Source: Patiria pectinifera (taxonomy: Eukaryota > Echinodermata > Asteroidea > Valvatida > Asterinidae). Taken from it: a DNA stretch of 64,000 nt. The translations under genes and the position numbers were made by a program. This document shows, in pieces, positions 43,308 through 55,126 of the stretch. The stretch lies in assembly GCA_029964075.1 (NCBI GenBank), contig CM057129.1, positions 10,779,430 through 10,843,429 of the forward strand, given 5' to 3'. The notes under the pieces are model-generated. The model saw only the letters and a list, made by a program, of their open reading frames with translations. It was not told the DNA's origin and ran no database searches. Position 1 is the stretch's first letter. Each line of letters starts with the position of its first letter.

Positions 43308-46010
43308 TTAATAAATAATAACCACGCATAAATATACAGGAGTTGTGTTCCCCCCCCCCCCTCAACAAAATGGTTGTTTTTTTATTTTGACGAAACACAA
43401 TGACCAATTATTTAACAGAAATAATGTTCAATGTAATAATAATAAACAAAACGTCTGCTATTGGTACCATTAACAGGCATGATAAGAATGATTAATTTTA
43501 AATATATGTTTAGCGTTGATATATCAAAACAGTTTACAAAACATCAACACTCCTTTTTCTTAAATCATTAAAAATAAGATAGAAATAAAACTCTCATTTT
43601 TAGAAAGAAATATTTTAAGCTGTTATTGAAAAAATCCAAATTCATAAATATTTCTCAATTAAGCTGGAAGTCTGTTCCACAGATGTGTACATGGTAAAAG
43701 CACAATCCCTGTATGCCTTGGTAGGCTTTGGACAAACTTTAGGGTGGCTGAACTTAACCCCGTCGCAGCTTTTAGTGCGAATGTTAAACTCATGAACTGA
43801 TCTCAACTCGACGGATAAGTCTGAAAACTAACAAAAGATCTTGAATTCAACCCTTACCGTATTTATAACCGGGAGCCAATGTAGTTCCTGAAGTATGGAT
43901 TCATGTCCGCTTGACGATCTATCCTTCTTGAGATGACCAGTCGGACAGCAGCATTATAAATATAATTGTCATTTCTTAAGCTGGTAATGATATGAACCAA
44001 TTAATAAGAAATAATCTGTTCCTATAATCTAATCGGGAATTTAGATGCATGGTTGAATAAATAATGTATTTGTTTACATTTTCCCCGCACAGTTCCGTAT
44101 AGTCAATAAATTTATAACTTTGAGTACTCGTTAATGATTAGCTTTTCGTAGAAAAGTTTTGAGAGATATTAAACAAGTATTGATTGAAATTGTTGACAAC
44201 AATTATATTTGTATCCACTGTGGGGCTGAAATATTGTTAATAGAGTGTTAGTAACAATGTAAACAAATAAAATATTTAAGAAAATATGTTATTTGTTCAC
44301 TTTGTATGTGAACATGCATAATAAGTAATGACCATTGAAAAACATACATATTTCGGCACCGGTTGGGTCATTCTTAGGTGGGTGGAGACTCGCCCTGAGT
44401 CATTATGTAATCCTCGGAAAGATTTTGTTTAGTGCTAAAAAAAATTGTATTAAATTGAATTGCATCGCAGAAGCGAATGTATCTCATATAAATGGGTGAC
44501 GTTACGTACCTTTTTCATATTTCGAACCACGGCGTGTATTAAAGTGTATCCCTTTGTTATATAAAATGCTTTGTTTCTGAAAAACTGTATGCATACGCTT
44601 TTTTTTAAATTACAGTTTAGTTCAAGCTCGAACAAGCTTTTTGTATGAACTGTATTGTTGCTATATTAATAGTTTTTGGAGTGGTTTACGATCTGATGTC
44701 ACTTTGTAGAGACATTTGGCTATTTCCGACTCTGTTTTTAGTGCACCCAATTTTCACAATCAGATAACACAATTATTAAAGTGAAGTTATGAATGTATTG
44801 TATTTTTTTAAAGGTTTTACAGATGTTTGGAAAGTTTAAAAAGAGTACTGTTGTGTTTATAGGTCCTTTCAAATCAGTAAATAATGGAACGAACTCACCG
44901 AGTCTTCACACGAGCTTGTGGCATGGGCGCCCTCATTTTAATACACACTGTAACTCATGGAACGTGTAGTTGGTGTCTCTCACAGAACGTATCATAAATG
45001 CATGGACATACGACAAGTGCGTGACAAAATTCCTTTAGTTTTAAATTTGTGCAAAGTCCACAAAATAACAGTTTTATAATAAATAGCTCAAATTCGCACT
45101 GCATTAAAGCATTTTTTGCTGTATATTTTTTAAAGACCTCTTTGATAATTTGATCTTAGCAGTATTTAAAAAAAATATAGCAAAGTCAACATGTGCCTTC
45201 TGAAAGTAGCATAAATATTTAGATGAACGATGCTGCACCTAATAGTCAAAAATGTAGAATAGTGTGCATTGAATGGTTTGTTTTAATAACACTGTAGCTT
45301 TGGTACATCGATCGATAGGAATACATTACACCTAAGCAACTTTTGATATAAATTTTCAACTGAGCTGATCACTGAATTAAGGACTGTAACGTGCAAAAAA
45401 AAATCGTGATGGATTGTCAAATCCCACCCCATCATTTTAAAAGCTTATTCAAAAATAAATAAACCCTGTCTTTTATTGCTTCATTGATTACAAAATAAAA
45501 GCTCAAGATTTATAATGATAATCAGGTTATTTTGTTGAGACGCATCCTGTCATCAAATAAAAGTCCACCACAAAGGAGAAAAATAGGCGGCGTTTGTCGT
45601 CATGATTTGAGACAACAAAACGGCCCCTTCTCACTTTAAAGAACAAGAAGTAATGAAATTTAAATGAAATCGACCTAGAAAATCAACCCAAAACACGTAC
45701 ACGTAGTGAATATTTAGTTTATTACAGGCCCATCTTTTTTCCCCTGGAGTTTAGATAAAGAATAGATTGCTTTACAGGCTACAAAAGTTATTCACTTGTG
45801 AATAAGCCGCCGACCAAAACAATCGGCCCACGTTTAGTCTTTTGTTTGTAAAATAGGCTTCATAACCTGGAACTTTAGACATTTCTAGTTTATATTTATT
45901 TAATTTGTGGCCTGACATTTATTCGTTTCTTGCGGTGTAGACTGCATGGGTCCCCACCTCCGTTTTTAGACTCGATGATATAGGAAACCGGAACCGGTCT
46001 ACTAGACCAG
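43308..46010. other. Type II 3' flank of C1q-4
   Basis: Homologous to the C1q-3 flank. AATAAA at 43310-43315 is a possible poly(A) signal. A private segment at about 44870-45030 may be an insertion; its ends show no clear duplication. No gene. Confidence 0.6.
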
Positions 46011-46240
46011 CAGCAGTGTAGCCAGAGTTCCCACCATGGGGGATTGGTGGAGGTGCAACATATTACTACAGTGGGAGGGAAAGGGGGGAACTCTGTTATA
46101 CCTTATATCCGCATGGTCATGTATGGGAATTATTATTTCCGGGGGGGGGGGCGACTGCGGGACATTATTTTCTTTTAGTGCGTGTAAGTCCAAGCCCCCT
46201 ACACCCCACCCCTCCCCCACCCCACCTGGCTACGCCGCTG
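46011..46240. mobile_element. hAT-like MITE, duplicate without the nested insert
   Basis: CAGCAGTGTAGCCAGAG and CCTGGCTACGCCGCTG ends; followed by TCTACCAG. It provides the empty site for the Harbinger MITE at 37272. Confidence 0.82.
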
Positions 46241-46248
46241 TCTACCAG

Positions 46249-47079
46249 CAAGGCGGATTTGATACGTCTTTACAGCGAATTAAAACGGGCACATTAATGG
46301 GAAACAATTTATCATTTTAAAAGAGCTACGATAGACATGACATGACTTTTGTGAAATCGATTTACTCATCCTCTTCCTCTTGGTGGAAATTTTAATGGAG
46401 AGGAGAACAACAGCACCCTGGGATTAACAAACACCCCCAACCTCAAACCGCCTTAGCATACATTTAGTGGTTCAGGATCCGCCGTGGGCTGCCCAGGGTG
46501 GTTAGGAGGTGGACAGGATGATGAGAGTGGGGGTTCCAGGGGATGCGTCCTTAGGCTATTGGAGGTTGGGGATTTGTTAAGGAAAGAAATCGGTTTCACA
46601 TGGTTGGATCGAAACAGATGGGTGAGTTTGAGATTGGGTTTAGTTGGGCGAGGTCAAGATTGGGTCGGCATATTTCTGTGTTTGGTTTTGGTATGCATGT
46701 AGGCTGGGCTCAATAAGCGGAGGTGGGAGGACCTCAATTAGCGAGAGGGGGGGGGGGGGGTCTGCAGGTGCGAGTTCGATTGTTTGCCGAAAAGGTGGCC
46801 TGGCTGAGCACGCGTTTGACCGTGGTCGGGTATAGATTAATGGTTATTTTTGCGCAAAATAAGTATACTATCACCGTTAGAGGGCGGCAACTGTACATGG
46901 ACCGGATATTATGCCCACGTTATATTCAAGTTCTTAGTACTTTTTGTTTTCAAGCTAAACTCATTTCACCTTTGTTTTTCTATCAAAATGTAGACTGCAT
47001 AACCTGATGACAATTTACTAGCCACCAAATGCGTGGCTCCTTTAAATAACACGAAGCACAAAACAAACACTGATTGAAT
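46249..47079. other. Intergenic DNA before C1q-5
   Basis: Homologous to 37638-38440. No gene is supported. Contains a G13 run near 46747. Confidence 0.5.
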
Positions 47080-47445
47080 CACGTATGGCCGATGTACGTC
47101 ATTATTCTATCCACCAATCAGAGTTAGTCACCCAACAAGTCGGTGACCACAAGTGAGTGGTCTGTGATTGACAGGTGCCAATCACAATCCACGCGTTTGA
47201 ATGTGTCACCAACATCCATACGATCATTCCACCAATTAGATGCGTCTATTTGAGTGTCGGTGATACAAGCTTCAGGTTTAACGTGTGGCAATGTAGCATT
47301 AACATAATTTCCGTCTCACAAATATGGAGCGAGTCGGTGATGTGTGATTGACAGCGCGCAGGGGCCAATCACAAACCGGGCATGCAAGTTCCTCAGTCAC
47401 TTTTCGGGAAATCGACGTCAATATTTAAGTCACAAGCTGCCGGCT
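47080..47445 (+). promoter_or_regulatory. Promoter of C1q-5
   Basis: Same CCAAT-rich architecture with TATA-like AATATTTAAG at 47420-47429. Two differences: the E-box reads CACGCG and the repeated word reads GTCACCAACATCC, so two putative sites are damaged here. Confidence 0.75.
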
Positions 47446-47530
47446 CACTCCTCACAACGACTGCAGCTCAGGTTCACGTCCAGACGACAACCCGAGAGCA
47501 CTGTTTGCAAGATCGAACAAGAATTGCACG
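47446..47530 (+). other. C1q-5 leader exon 1
   Basis: Ends CACG|GTGAGTGTTTG. The uORF ATG of genes 3, 4 and 6 is AGG here, so no upstream start remains in this exon. Confidence 0.65.
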
Positions 47531-47733
47531 GTGAGTGTTTGAAACAATCTTTTACGATAATTCTTCCAACTTTGGGATTGATCTTATTGATTTATGATAT
47601 TGACAAAAATGTGCTTATAGCCAAAACAGTGCGCTGTAAATATTTCCGACCATGATGATCCCGTTTCCATACGTTAACTCGATAACTTATCGATAGGTGC
47701 TTGAATAATCACCAGATATTATAATGTATATAA

Positions 47734-48101
47734 GGCCAACAAAAAAAGTCTCGGGTTTCTGGTATGGAGCTTGCCCAAAAAGTGGTGCGGCGAGGTTTTT
47801 TTTTTTATACCTGGTTTTTGTTTTGCTTCAAATGTCGGCAGATGACTGCAAATGGTGCCCGACTAAATTTCGTGCAAATATTATGGGAGACTAGAGAGGC
47901 CACATAAAGCTCATTCTCGATCATAACCTCATCTAAAAAAAAAAGTTAAAATTGTGCAGCAGCAGGATTCCAGTCGAACCAGTGAGCTTGGGGGTTTTGA
48001 GACATCATCTTTCATTGATTTTTTTTTTTTCATTTTGCCGACGCGCATGGCTACGGCGACGCGAGCGCATACAAGAAATCGGAGACTTTTTTTGTTTGGC
48101 C
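47734..48101. mobile_element. PIF/Harbinger-like MITE in C1q-5 intron
   Basis: GGCC termini with TAA duplications (47731-47733, 48102-48104). The same insertion is present in gene 6 (57614) and absent from gene 3 (empty site near 30445) and gene 4, so it arose in the ancestor of the 5/6 upstream segment. Confidence 0.9.
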
Positions 48102-50296
48102 TAACATAGCTGAATTAGCTCTTAGTCTGAACAGTTGCTGCAGATTCATACCAACATTTTGTGAGGCCAAAGTTTCATGCAATAAAAGCTAAGAGCAAAC
48201 TAATCAGGGTTTTTATTTTATTTGTTCGGAATAAGGAATTCCTGTCTGACGATATTATCGCTGCTATACTTCCATGGTGCACTCTCAACAAACAATTGTC
48301 CAAAATTCTGACTGGTTTCTCTAGCTCTTAGAAACTTACTTGAATTCTTGTCGCTAATGATAGCACACTACAAATTCATGGAAGTTTTATAGTTGTTATT
48401 GCCATTTAGGTTCGCCAGTTTTCCAGTCATACTCAGCTGAAGGTTTTCAAGAGCGTATTACATGAAGTTGCATATTGTTATTGAGGTTTACACACTTACA
48501 CAATATTTCAGATGATAAATAAAACTCTCTTTTTTTCTGAAAAGAAAGATATCTTGCGAAAGTTGGACGCTTCACCAATAATATCAGTACGACCATTCAG
48601 CCCCTGTATTATTTTGTTAGTTTCCCCTGTTTACTGTATCAAACATAAAATCCCGATGCAATGCGCTCACCTTTTTTCCGGCAATCACTCTAAATAGTTC
48701 AGGATAAAAGGTTATGCGGAAGTTGGCCACGGAAGAACGTATAAAGGAAATCGTGCCATCTCAAACATCCTCTCCTATATTGTGTTATTTAAAATTGGGA
48801 TAATCTCAATACCCTCTGTGCTTTGTTTTTAAACTGTGTCATTTCACTAGTTCACAGTGTGCTATTCCGGTTTGATCACTATACACGTATAGGTCTAAGC
48901 TTCACGTTTAAGTATTGCGTTATAAAAGTGTCACTGGTCAGAATAGACTAGAGGGCGCACATACGAACGGACCGGATCATGATCACACACTTTATCTAAG
49001 TTCAAATCGCTTTATCTAGATGGATTCATGTCTAGGAATCATGTAAAGAGTTTAATTTTGTACAAATTCTGGGGTCCGTCTGTTCTGCTGTTCGACTTCA
49101 ACGTTTGAAGCACCATCTTTCAGATGAAGTAGGCCATGTTTGCGTGCAGGTTCTACTGAGAATGTCACGTGGATTCTGTTAAATATCTTTTTGAAAAAGC
49201 AACATTTTCAGTGTTTAAGGTTTGCAATAATAGTACATATTTTCTTAAACCTTAAAGATTTTCCTAGACACATGCATGGCTGACAAACAGATGGTGGTTG
49301 ATGCTAATAGCCAAACCGGTGCGCTGATCTCCCACCACCGGGGAAATAATTCTTTTTGTAACGACTGTAGCTTAACTGCGGTGGCCCACCTGTAATATTT
49401 CCGCCACTATACTTCACTGGTATGAGCTCGGTTTCCCATATCAATGCAGAAAATAACTCAATAACTCATTTTTAAAAACTGGTACTATTACCACCGGCAA
49501 TCTGCTCACGTGTTGAAGATTTCTGTCATGATAAAATTCAAGAACATTACATAAAGTGAGCAGTTCTTAATACATTTTCCGTCAATTTAGCGTTTCAATA
49601 GCATAGTATTGTGGCGAAAGACTGTGTTTGTTTATGCACCGATAACGTTTTGGTCACCATTGCAAACAGAAAACGTCATTCGATTCAAAACACAGGTGCG
49701 AAAGTGATATTTAAAGAAGTGAGGGATCCCCAAAATACACAGATTTTTTTTGTATAATGAATTTGAATAAATTGTATAATGAATTTGAATAAAGGCTTTA
49801 ACGAAAGCGTTTGAATAAATTTAATGTTGATTTCAGGGAGAATTCAGGTTCCTGAGAAAATTATCACAAAGCGTCATTAACACATGTTGCCTTTTCTGGG
49901 AGTATTCGGTCACGAAAATACAAATAATCTTTGACCATTGTTTTTATTAGTGAATAATTGTTCCTGGTTTTGAATGATTATTGATCAAGGTGAAAAAACC
50001 TAATAAATAAAAACAATGATTAAAGTATTTCTTTCTTTACTCAAGCATAAACGTTACCAGTTTTCTTTGTCTATTATTTTTCAGCCTACAGTGAATTCCT
50101 TATGATTTCTTCTTGGACCTGATCTTCAGGACTTCAAGACCGAACCATCGAGGTCGGTGTGGTGTTGTTTAATTGATTCTATCATGACCGTGGAAAGGGC
50201 GTGCCGTCACATAAGAAAAATAATGTAATTCGGTCTCCTTTCCAAACTTTTATCGGCGGACAAAACAATAATACTAACAAGTGTGGATTGCCCGTA

Positions 50297-50310
50297 GTTG
50301 CCATGGCAAC
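50297..50310. promoter_or_regulatory. Perfect X-box, C1q-5
   Basis: GTTGCCATGGCAAC, then AGATTTAAAA. Unlike genes 3, 4 and 6, the downstream ATG is ACG and the extension frame has a TAA. Confidence 0.72.
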
Positions 50311-50485
50311 AGATTTAAAACGAACCCACCTTTGTATTTACATGTTATCCCCTTGCTCTCGGATAGGCCACTGCCGACACATTTTCTGAATAACGATTCC
50401 TCCAAATTATGTCTCGTATACAAATTCTTAATTTTATGTAGTGATTTTGTTTGTAATTTTAGGCCCTGTATTGTTTTCCTTTCAG

Positions 50486-51313
50486 ATGAAAAACTGCGTG
50501 GCCACCATTCTGGCAATCGCCCTCCTTCTGGGTAACTCTGTCAAGCTCCGAGCTTCCGTCACTGGGCCGGTTCCCTCGGACGGTGATGGTCCTGCGTCTC
50601 AGGTGTGTCAGCAGTGCTGCCAGGGACCTGCTGCAATACCCGGCATACCAGGTCTGCCTGGGCCAGTAGGACCGATGGGGCCGTACGGTCAGCCGGGGTC
50701 AAAGGGCGATGCAGGTCAGCAAGGTGAGATTGGCCCTATTGGACCTATGGGTGAGCGGGGAGCACCTGGGAACACTGGGTCTAAAGGTGACGATGGGATT
50801 GGTCTGCCCGGAAAGATAGGTCCGAGAGGCCCACCGGGTCTTGTTGGAGCAGCCGGTCAGGCTGGTGTCAAAGGTCAGAAGGGTGAGCCAGGGGAGACAC
50901 CAGACGACTCCAACCAGCGGGTGGCATTCACTGTGGTGAGGACGAGCAGCTCGGATACCTCTACGAGTGACGACACCCGTTTGCCCTTCCAGCAGACCGA
51001 AACCCTTCTGCCGGGTACCAACTTCGATCTCGAGACCGGCACGTTCACATGTAGTGTGCCGGGCACCTACGTATTTACGTTTTCTGTACTTAAGTATAGC
51101 AACAGCGGTACCCTTTACATCCATCTTGTTAAAAACGACTACAAGGTGATCAGTACCTATGGTACATCAAATCAACGAGGTCAGTTGTCTGGTAGCGCAG
51201 TGCTGGTTCTGCAGCGAGGAGACACGGTGTATCTTACCATGTACGGTAGGGTGCATAGTGATTCCACCTATCACTGGACCTCATTCAGTGGCTTTCTCCT
51301 TTTCTCCGAATAA
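50486..51313 (+). CDS. C1q-5: secreted collagen-like C1q-domain protein, 275 aa
   Basis: Signal peptide (MKNC..), CQQCC at 41-45, collagen stem about 53-138 with the shared break, C1q domain about 142-275 ending TSFSGFLLFSE. Start is the ATG directly after TTTCAG. The stem segment GPPGLVGAAGQAG resembles C1q-1 (GLVGATGQTG), whereas genes 3, 4 and 6 have G(F/V)VGGTGETG-type sequence. The C1q half resembles C1q-2 and C1q-6. This mosaic suggests gene conversion. Distinct loops: STYGTSNQRGQ and YGRVHSDSTYHW. The stop lies in AATAAATAAATAA. Confidence 0.94.
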   Translation: MKNCVATILAIALLLGNSVKLRASVTGPVPSDGDGPASQVCQQCCQGPAAIPGIPGLPGPVGPMGPYGQPGSKGDAGQQGEIGPIGPMGERGAPGNTGSKGDDGIGLPGKIGPRGPPGLVGAAGQAGVKGQKGEPGETPDDSNQRVAFTVVRTSSSDTSTSDDTRLPFQQTETLLPGTNFDLETGTFTCSVPGTYVFTFSVLKYSNSGTLYIHLVKNDYKVISTYGTSNQRGQLSGSAVLVLQRGDTVYLTMYGRVHSDSTYHWTSFSGFLLFSE

Positions 51314-53670
51314 ATAAATAAATAATAAATAAAATTAAATCACAACGCATAAATTTACAGGAGCAGTGCTGCATTTTTTTTGGTTTCGCTTTCCATTTTG
51401 CCAAAACAGTATAAACCAATGAATTAAAAGAAAGATGTTCAATGTCATGATAATAAGAAAGATTAGTGATTCTTAATACAAAGCATTTTACAGTCAAGTA
51501 TCAAAACTGCATACAAACAGTTAATTAAAAAGAAGTCAAATATATGACTTTTGAAAAAGAAGGTTTTAGCTGCTGTTGAAAAACCCTTCAAAGTCATTAT
51601 TTGTTGCGCTCAAATAACGTGGAAATCTGCAAGGGTCACTGTATGCCTTGCCAGGCTTTGGACGAACTTTAGGAAGGTTAAATTGAACCCCATCACATCT
51701 TTTAGTGCAAATGTTAAACGCATGAACTGATGTTTACTCTGTGAAGTACCGTAGCGCTGCCTCACCATGGCGGATATGTTTGAAAAGTACCGGAGAATCT
51801 TGAATTCATTCCGCACCGTAACCGAGAGCCCACGTAGTTCCTGAAGTATGGGAGTACGACCCTTCCTTCTGCATATATGTTGTTATTTCTTAAACTGGTA
51901 ATCGTATGAAAAAACATAAACCGTTACAATAGTCTGTCTGGCAAGTAACAAATGTATGTAAATATTGTTGTTGTTAAAATATATATATTTTTTTCATTTG
52001 CATTTCGCATTACCGTGTACAGCCAGAGATTAAATGAAGCCTGGTGGTATCATTTATTTATCCTCGGAAACTTTTTTCTTGAAAAAAACAAGGGTTTCAA
52101 AATGCGCCACAGTGAACCAAGAACTCTCAACTGTTGTTAAACATTTTATTGTGTATCCCATTTTATACATGTATAATTGAGTTTTTGTTTCATGTTAAAA
52201 GTTTAGTTTTAGAGCTTTCACTTTGATGAAATTGTTTACAATTTAATGTAATTTTAGTTGATAATGTGACACTATATCAGCAGATTACGCAATCATGATT
52301 CTATAGTATATATTTGATTCTAAGAAACATTTTTTTCCAAGTATACATTTGAGGATGTGCTCTTGAAAGCAGCTAAACCAATTTAAGCACGGTCATTAAT
52401 CATATAACATGTAATCAGTATCGAATATAAATACTCGAAAACTGTATTTTGAACATTACTTTATTGAACATTTAGCTTTTAACAATGTTGGAAACTTTTT
52501 CCCAATCGTAATACATTCCATCGAATTCCTATCAAGAAAGTACAATTACAGAGAAATATTGTCGTTGAAATGAACGAGCAAATCACAGTCTGACTTTTAC
52601 GAACAAAATAATTTCTTATTAAGTACTTAAATATGTGGTTATAGATAACAATTTTAATCCCTTTGATATTACAAATTATTGCAAACAAAGTCAGTTAATT
52701 ACCTGTATTTTTGTCCATTTTTGTTTGTTTTGACCACTAGATTTGGGGATCAGTGTTAATGGAAGGCCGGGTTAACATTGGTTGAGGATGGATGGGGTGG
52801 AGGATGAATGATTAGTGGTGTCGAGGGGGTTAGGGATTGAAGATGAGGGGCGGGGGAGCAAAATATGATGCCGATTGTTACTTATCTTTCAATAATTCAT
52901 CAAGAACAATGAATGGCACTAAGACGATGGTGTAGTATACTTATCCCATTTACCCCACGGATTCTTAAAATGCTAAAACATTTAGACAGAACAAAATGAG
53001 AAAAGAAAAATGCTGGATGTCAGGCCCATGTATCTTTGCCCCCCCCACCCCCCCCTCCCCCAACACAACCGGAAGCCCACCGACAGTGTTGTTCTGCATC
53101 CGCCTGTGAAGGGCAGGGTGTTCAGGTTGGCTTGGGTTTGAAGGGTGATAGAGATAAGGTGGTTGCGTTTCGCAGATTAATGGGATATGGGTGAGAATGA
53201 GAGAGAGAGCATTGGTGAGAGAGGCTGAATAGGGTGAAAGCTGTACGATTTCCTCACACGCTCATCTTACAAACGCCGGGTATGTTAGGGCCAGGGTCAT
53301 CGCCACGTGCATGGGGGAGGTGGGTGTGTGCAGGGGCGGATCCAGGAATGTTCGCAGGAGGGAGGGGTTCATCGGCAAAACAAATCTGACATGCAGACAG
53401 GTTTTTTCTCCTGACACTTGACCTCCAAAAGGCGGACATTATAATTATTACCAGTAAAAGATGTTCTTTTGCAATTTTTAAATATCCGTTGGCAGATTTA
53501 TTTCAGTAAATATAGCTTCGCTGTACGTTCCCATCGTGGTAAACCATGGCCCGGGACGCACATTTTCTTTTCTTAAACGACACCAACAAACAGGGTTGTT
53601 TAGCGCCCTCTACGATCCTTTTATGATACGTACGCAGGTATATAATTATATTTTCCCCCACATTTTGGCG
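51314..53670. other. Type I 3' flank of C1q-5 (copy B)
   Basis: Homologous to the C1q-2 and C1q-6 flanks. It carries the empty site for the 627-bp MITE (about 51350) and for the Penelope-like element (TTCTTATTAAG at 52613-52623). 53333 begins a CAGGGGCGGATCCAGG repeat. No gene. Confidence 0.65.
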
Positions 53671-53736
53671 AGCAGTGCGATAGCTCAGTCGACAGGGTTG
53701 TGATTTTGCATTGCGAGTTTGCAGGTTCCACTCACC
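53671..53736 (+). mobile_element. tRNA-derived SINE-like head, decayed duplicate
   Basis: Duplicate of 19372-19446 with box A-like TAGCTCAGTCGACAGG and a box B mutated to GGTTCCACTCA. Confidence 0.5.
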
Positions 53737-53898
53737 GTTGTTTTGTCCCCGATTTTTTTTTTCTAACCTTCGACTTCAGAGGATATTTTGTTAAAGGGAA
53801 ATAAAGTCCGAATTTCATTACGTTCGAATTCATTTCTATTTTTCTAATTTATATTTTGTTGTCACGTTTTTAGAAAAGTAAATTCCAAAACGCCATAG

Positions 53899-54084
53899 TA
53901 AGATTTGAGGCTTTGCATGGTGGAGATACTAAATAATGAGAGGTTTGCGGACATACTATGCGTCTTCTCTCCTGAAGACGGTAAGAGCATACTGACTGGA
54001 ACGTCGAGTTTATACCTCTGGTTCTTTTCAGAGCCATTCTCTTAGTTGAGAAATTATTCGCACATGGTGTGTCTGCAAACCTCT
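53899..54084. mobile_element. 186-bp retroelement-like insertion with 13-bp duplication
   Basis: Flanked by CAAAACGCCATAG (53886-53898) and CAAAACACCATAG (54085-54097). Copy A at about 19586-19600 has the single uninterrupted word. Its right half (ACTGACTGGAACGTCGAGTT, then GGTTCTTTTCAGAGCC) is also found at 21184-21291, so it belongs to a dispersed family whose body was not identified. Confidence 0.75.
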
Positions 54085-54097
54085 CAAAACACCATAG

Positions 54098-54983
54098 CGT
54101 ACACGCATTACGCGGATGACGTTTAGGAGAAAAAAATCGCGCCCATGCAGGATGGTAAAGGGTGCACACCTGTAAATAGGCTTAAACCCATCCGCCGAGT
54201 GCATGAAAGAAAGTTAAACCCTCAACATATTCTATATATTAGAGAGTTCTGAGAGCCATAAAATTGGGGATTTGAAGAGTTAAGGCAATGAACCCTCTGG
54301 CCCGGACTTGGGGCTTCCAATTCTGAGCATTTGGGATGCAATTGGGTTCGAAAGTGGCGCTATTGTGTCATGTAGTGGAGAGATCGTTTTTGAAGATGGC
54401 TACTGTTTCACCTATGGAAGAAACAGGGGTCGCCTTCTTTGGGTGAGAATATCTCGAAAAGTCAATGGTCAACCCACAAAAAAATAAAAATGTAATGAAA
54501 GATGAAATGTTGATTACCTTTCTTTCTGTGCAGCTATACCCGTGAGAGTTCTGAGTATTTTTTTCCAGGTATTTTGAAGTATGGGCATTTAGCACTGGTG
54601 TCTATAGGAATTTTAATACATGGCTGCACCCCAAGACCTGTAAATCGACTCCCAAAGACTTAAGTGATAACTACACGTACTTCCCATTTTTGTTAAGTAA
54701 TACTCATGACTGTAGATCTCCAATGCATGGTGTTTCAAATTGTAATTGAATACATGTAGTATTTCTTGCGTTGTTGCCACCAAAACGAGTTATTACTGTA
54801 TTTCAAAGTTAGAATTTCGTCCAGGGATTTGTCATGATGACTGCGTAACATTATGAGATATAACATTATGGGGAAACTGTCAAACAATGAAATAATAATA
54901 CATGTTTGACCGAAACAAATATAGTATCTTAAACGCGAAAAATACAAAGCAAATGAAAACAGAAAGTCAACGTTCAAGAAAAA
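54098..54983. other. Intergenic block of copy B
   Basis: Homologous to 19600-20483 in copy A. No gene. Confidence 0.55.
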
Positions 54984-55126
54984 CCGGAGGGCCCGGAGAA
55001 AAACCCTCGTGGCCCTGGAGAGACCCAACACACAACTCTACCCACACGTGATCCGCGGCCAGGATTCGAACCGTAGTCACCTTGGTGAGAGGCGAGCCCT
55101 TTACGCACAAGCCACCCACGCCACCC
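54984..55126 (-). mobile_element. SINE head truncated by a deletion
   Basis: Matches the head of the SINE at 22690-23009, with box B GGTTCGAATCC on the minus strand (55062-55072). Its body is missing at the junction near 54981. Confidence 0.75.

Larger units (their letters stand above)
47531..50485 (+). other. C1q-5 introns (3.0 kb)
   Basis: Shortest of the complete set: a segment of about 1.2 kb, equivalent to 59530-60750 in gene 6, is missing at about 49727. Contains a MITE, a damaged leader exon 2 (49498-49555, acceptor AG changed to GG) and the X-box. Confidence 0.6.
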
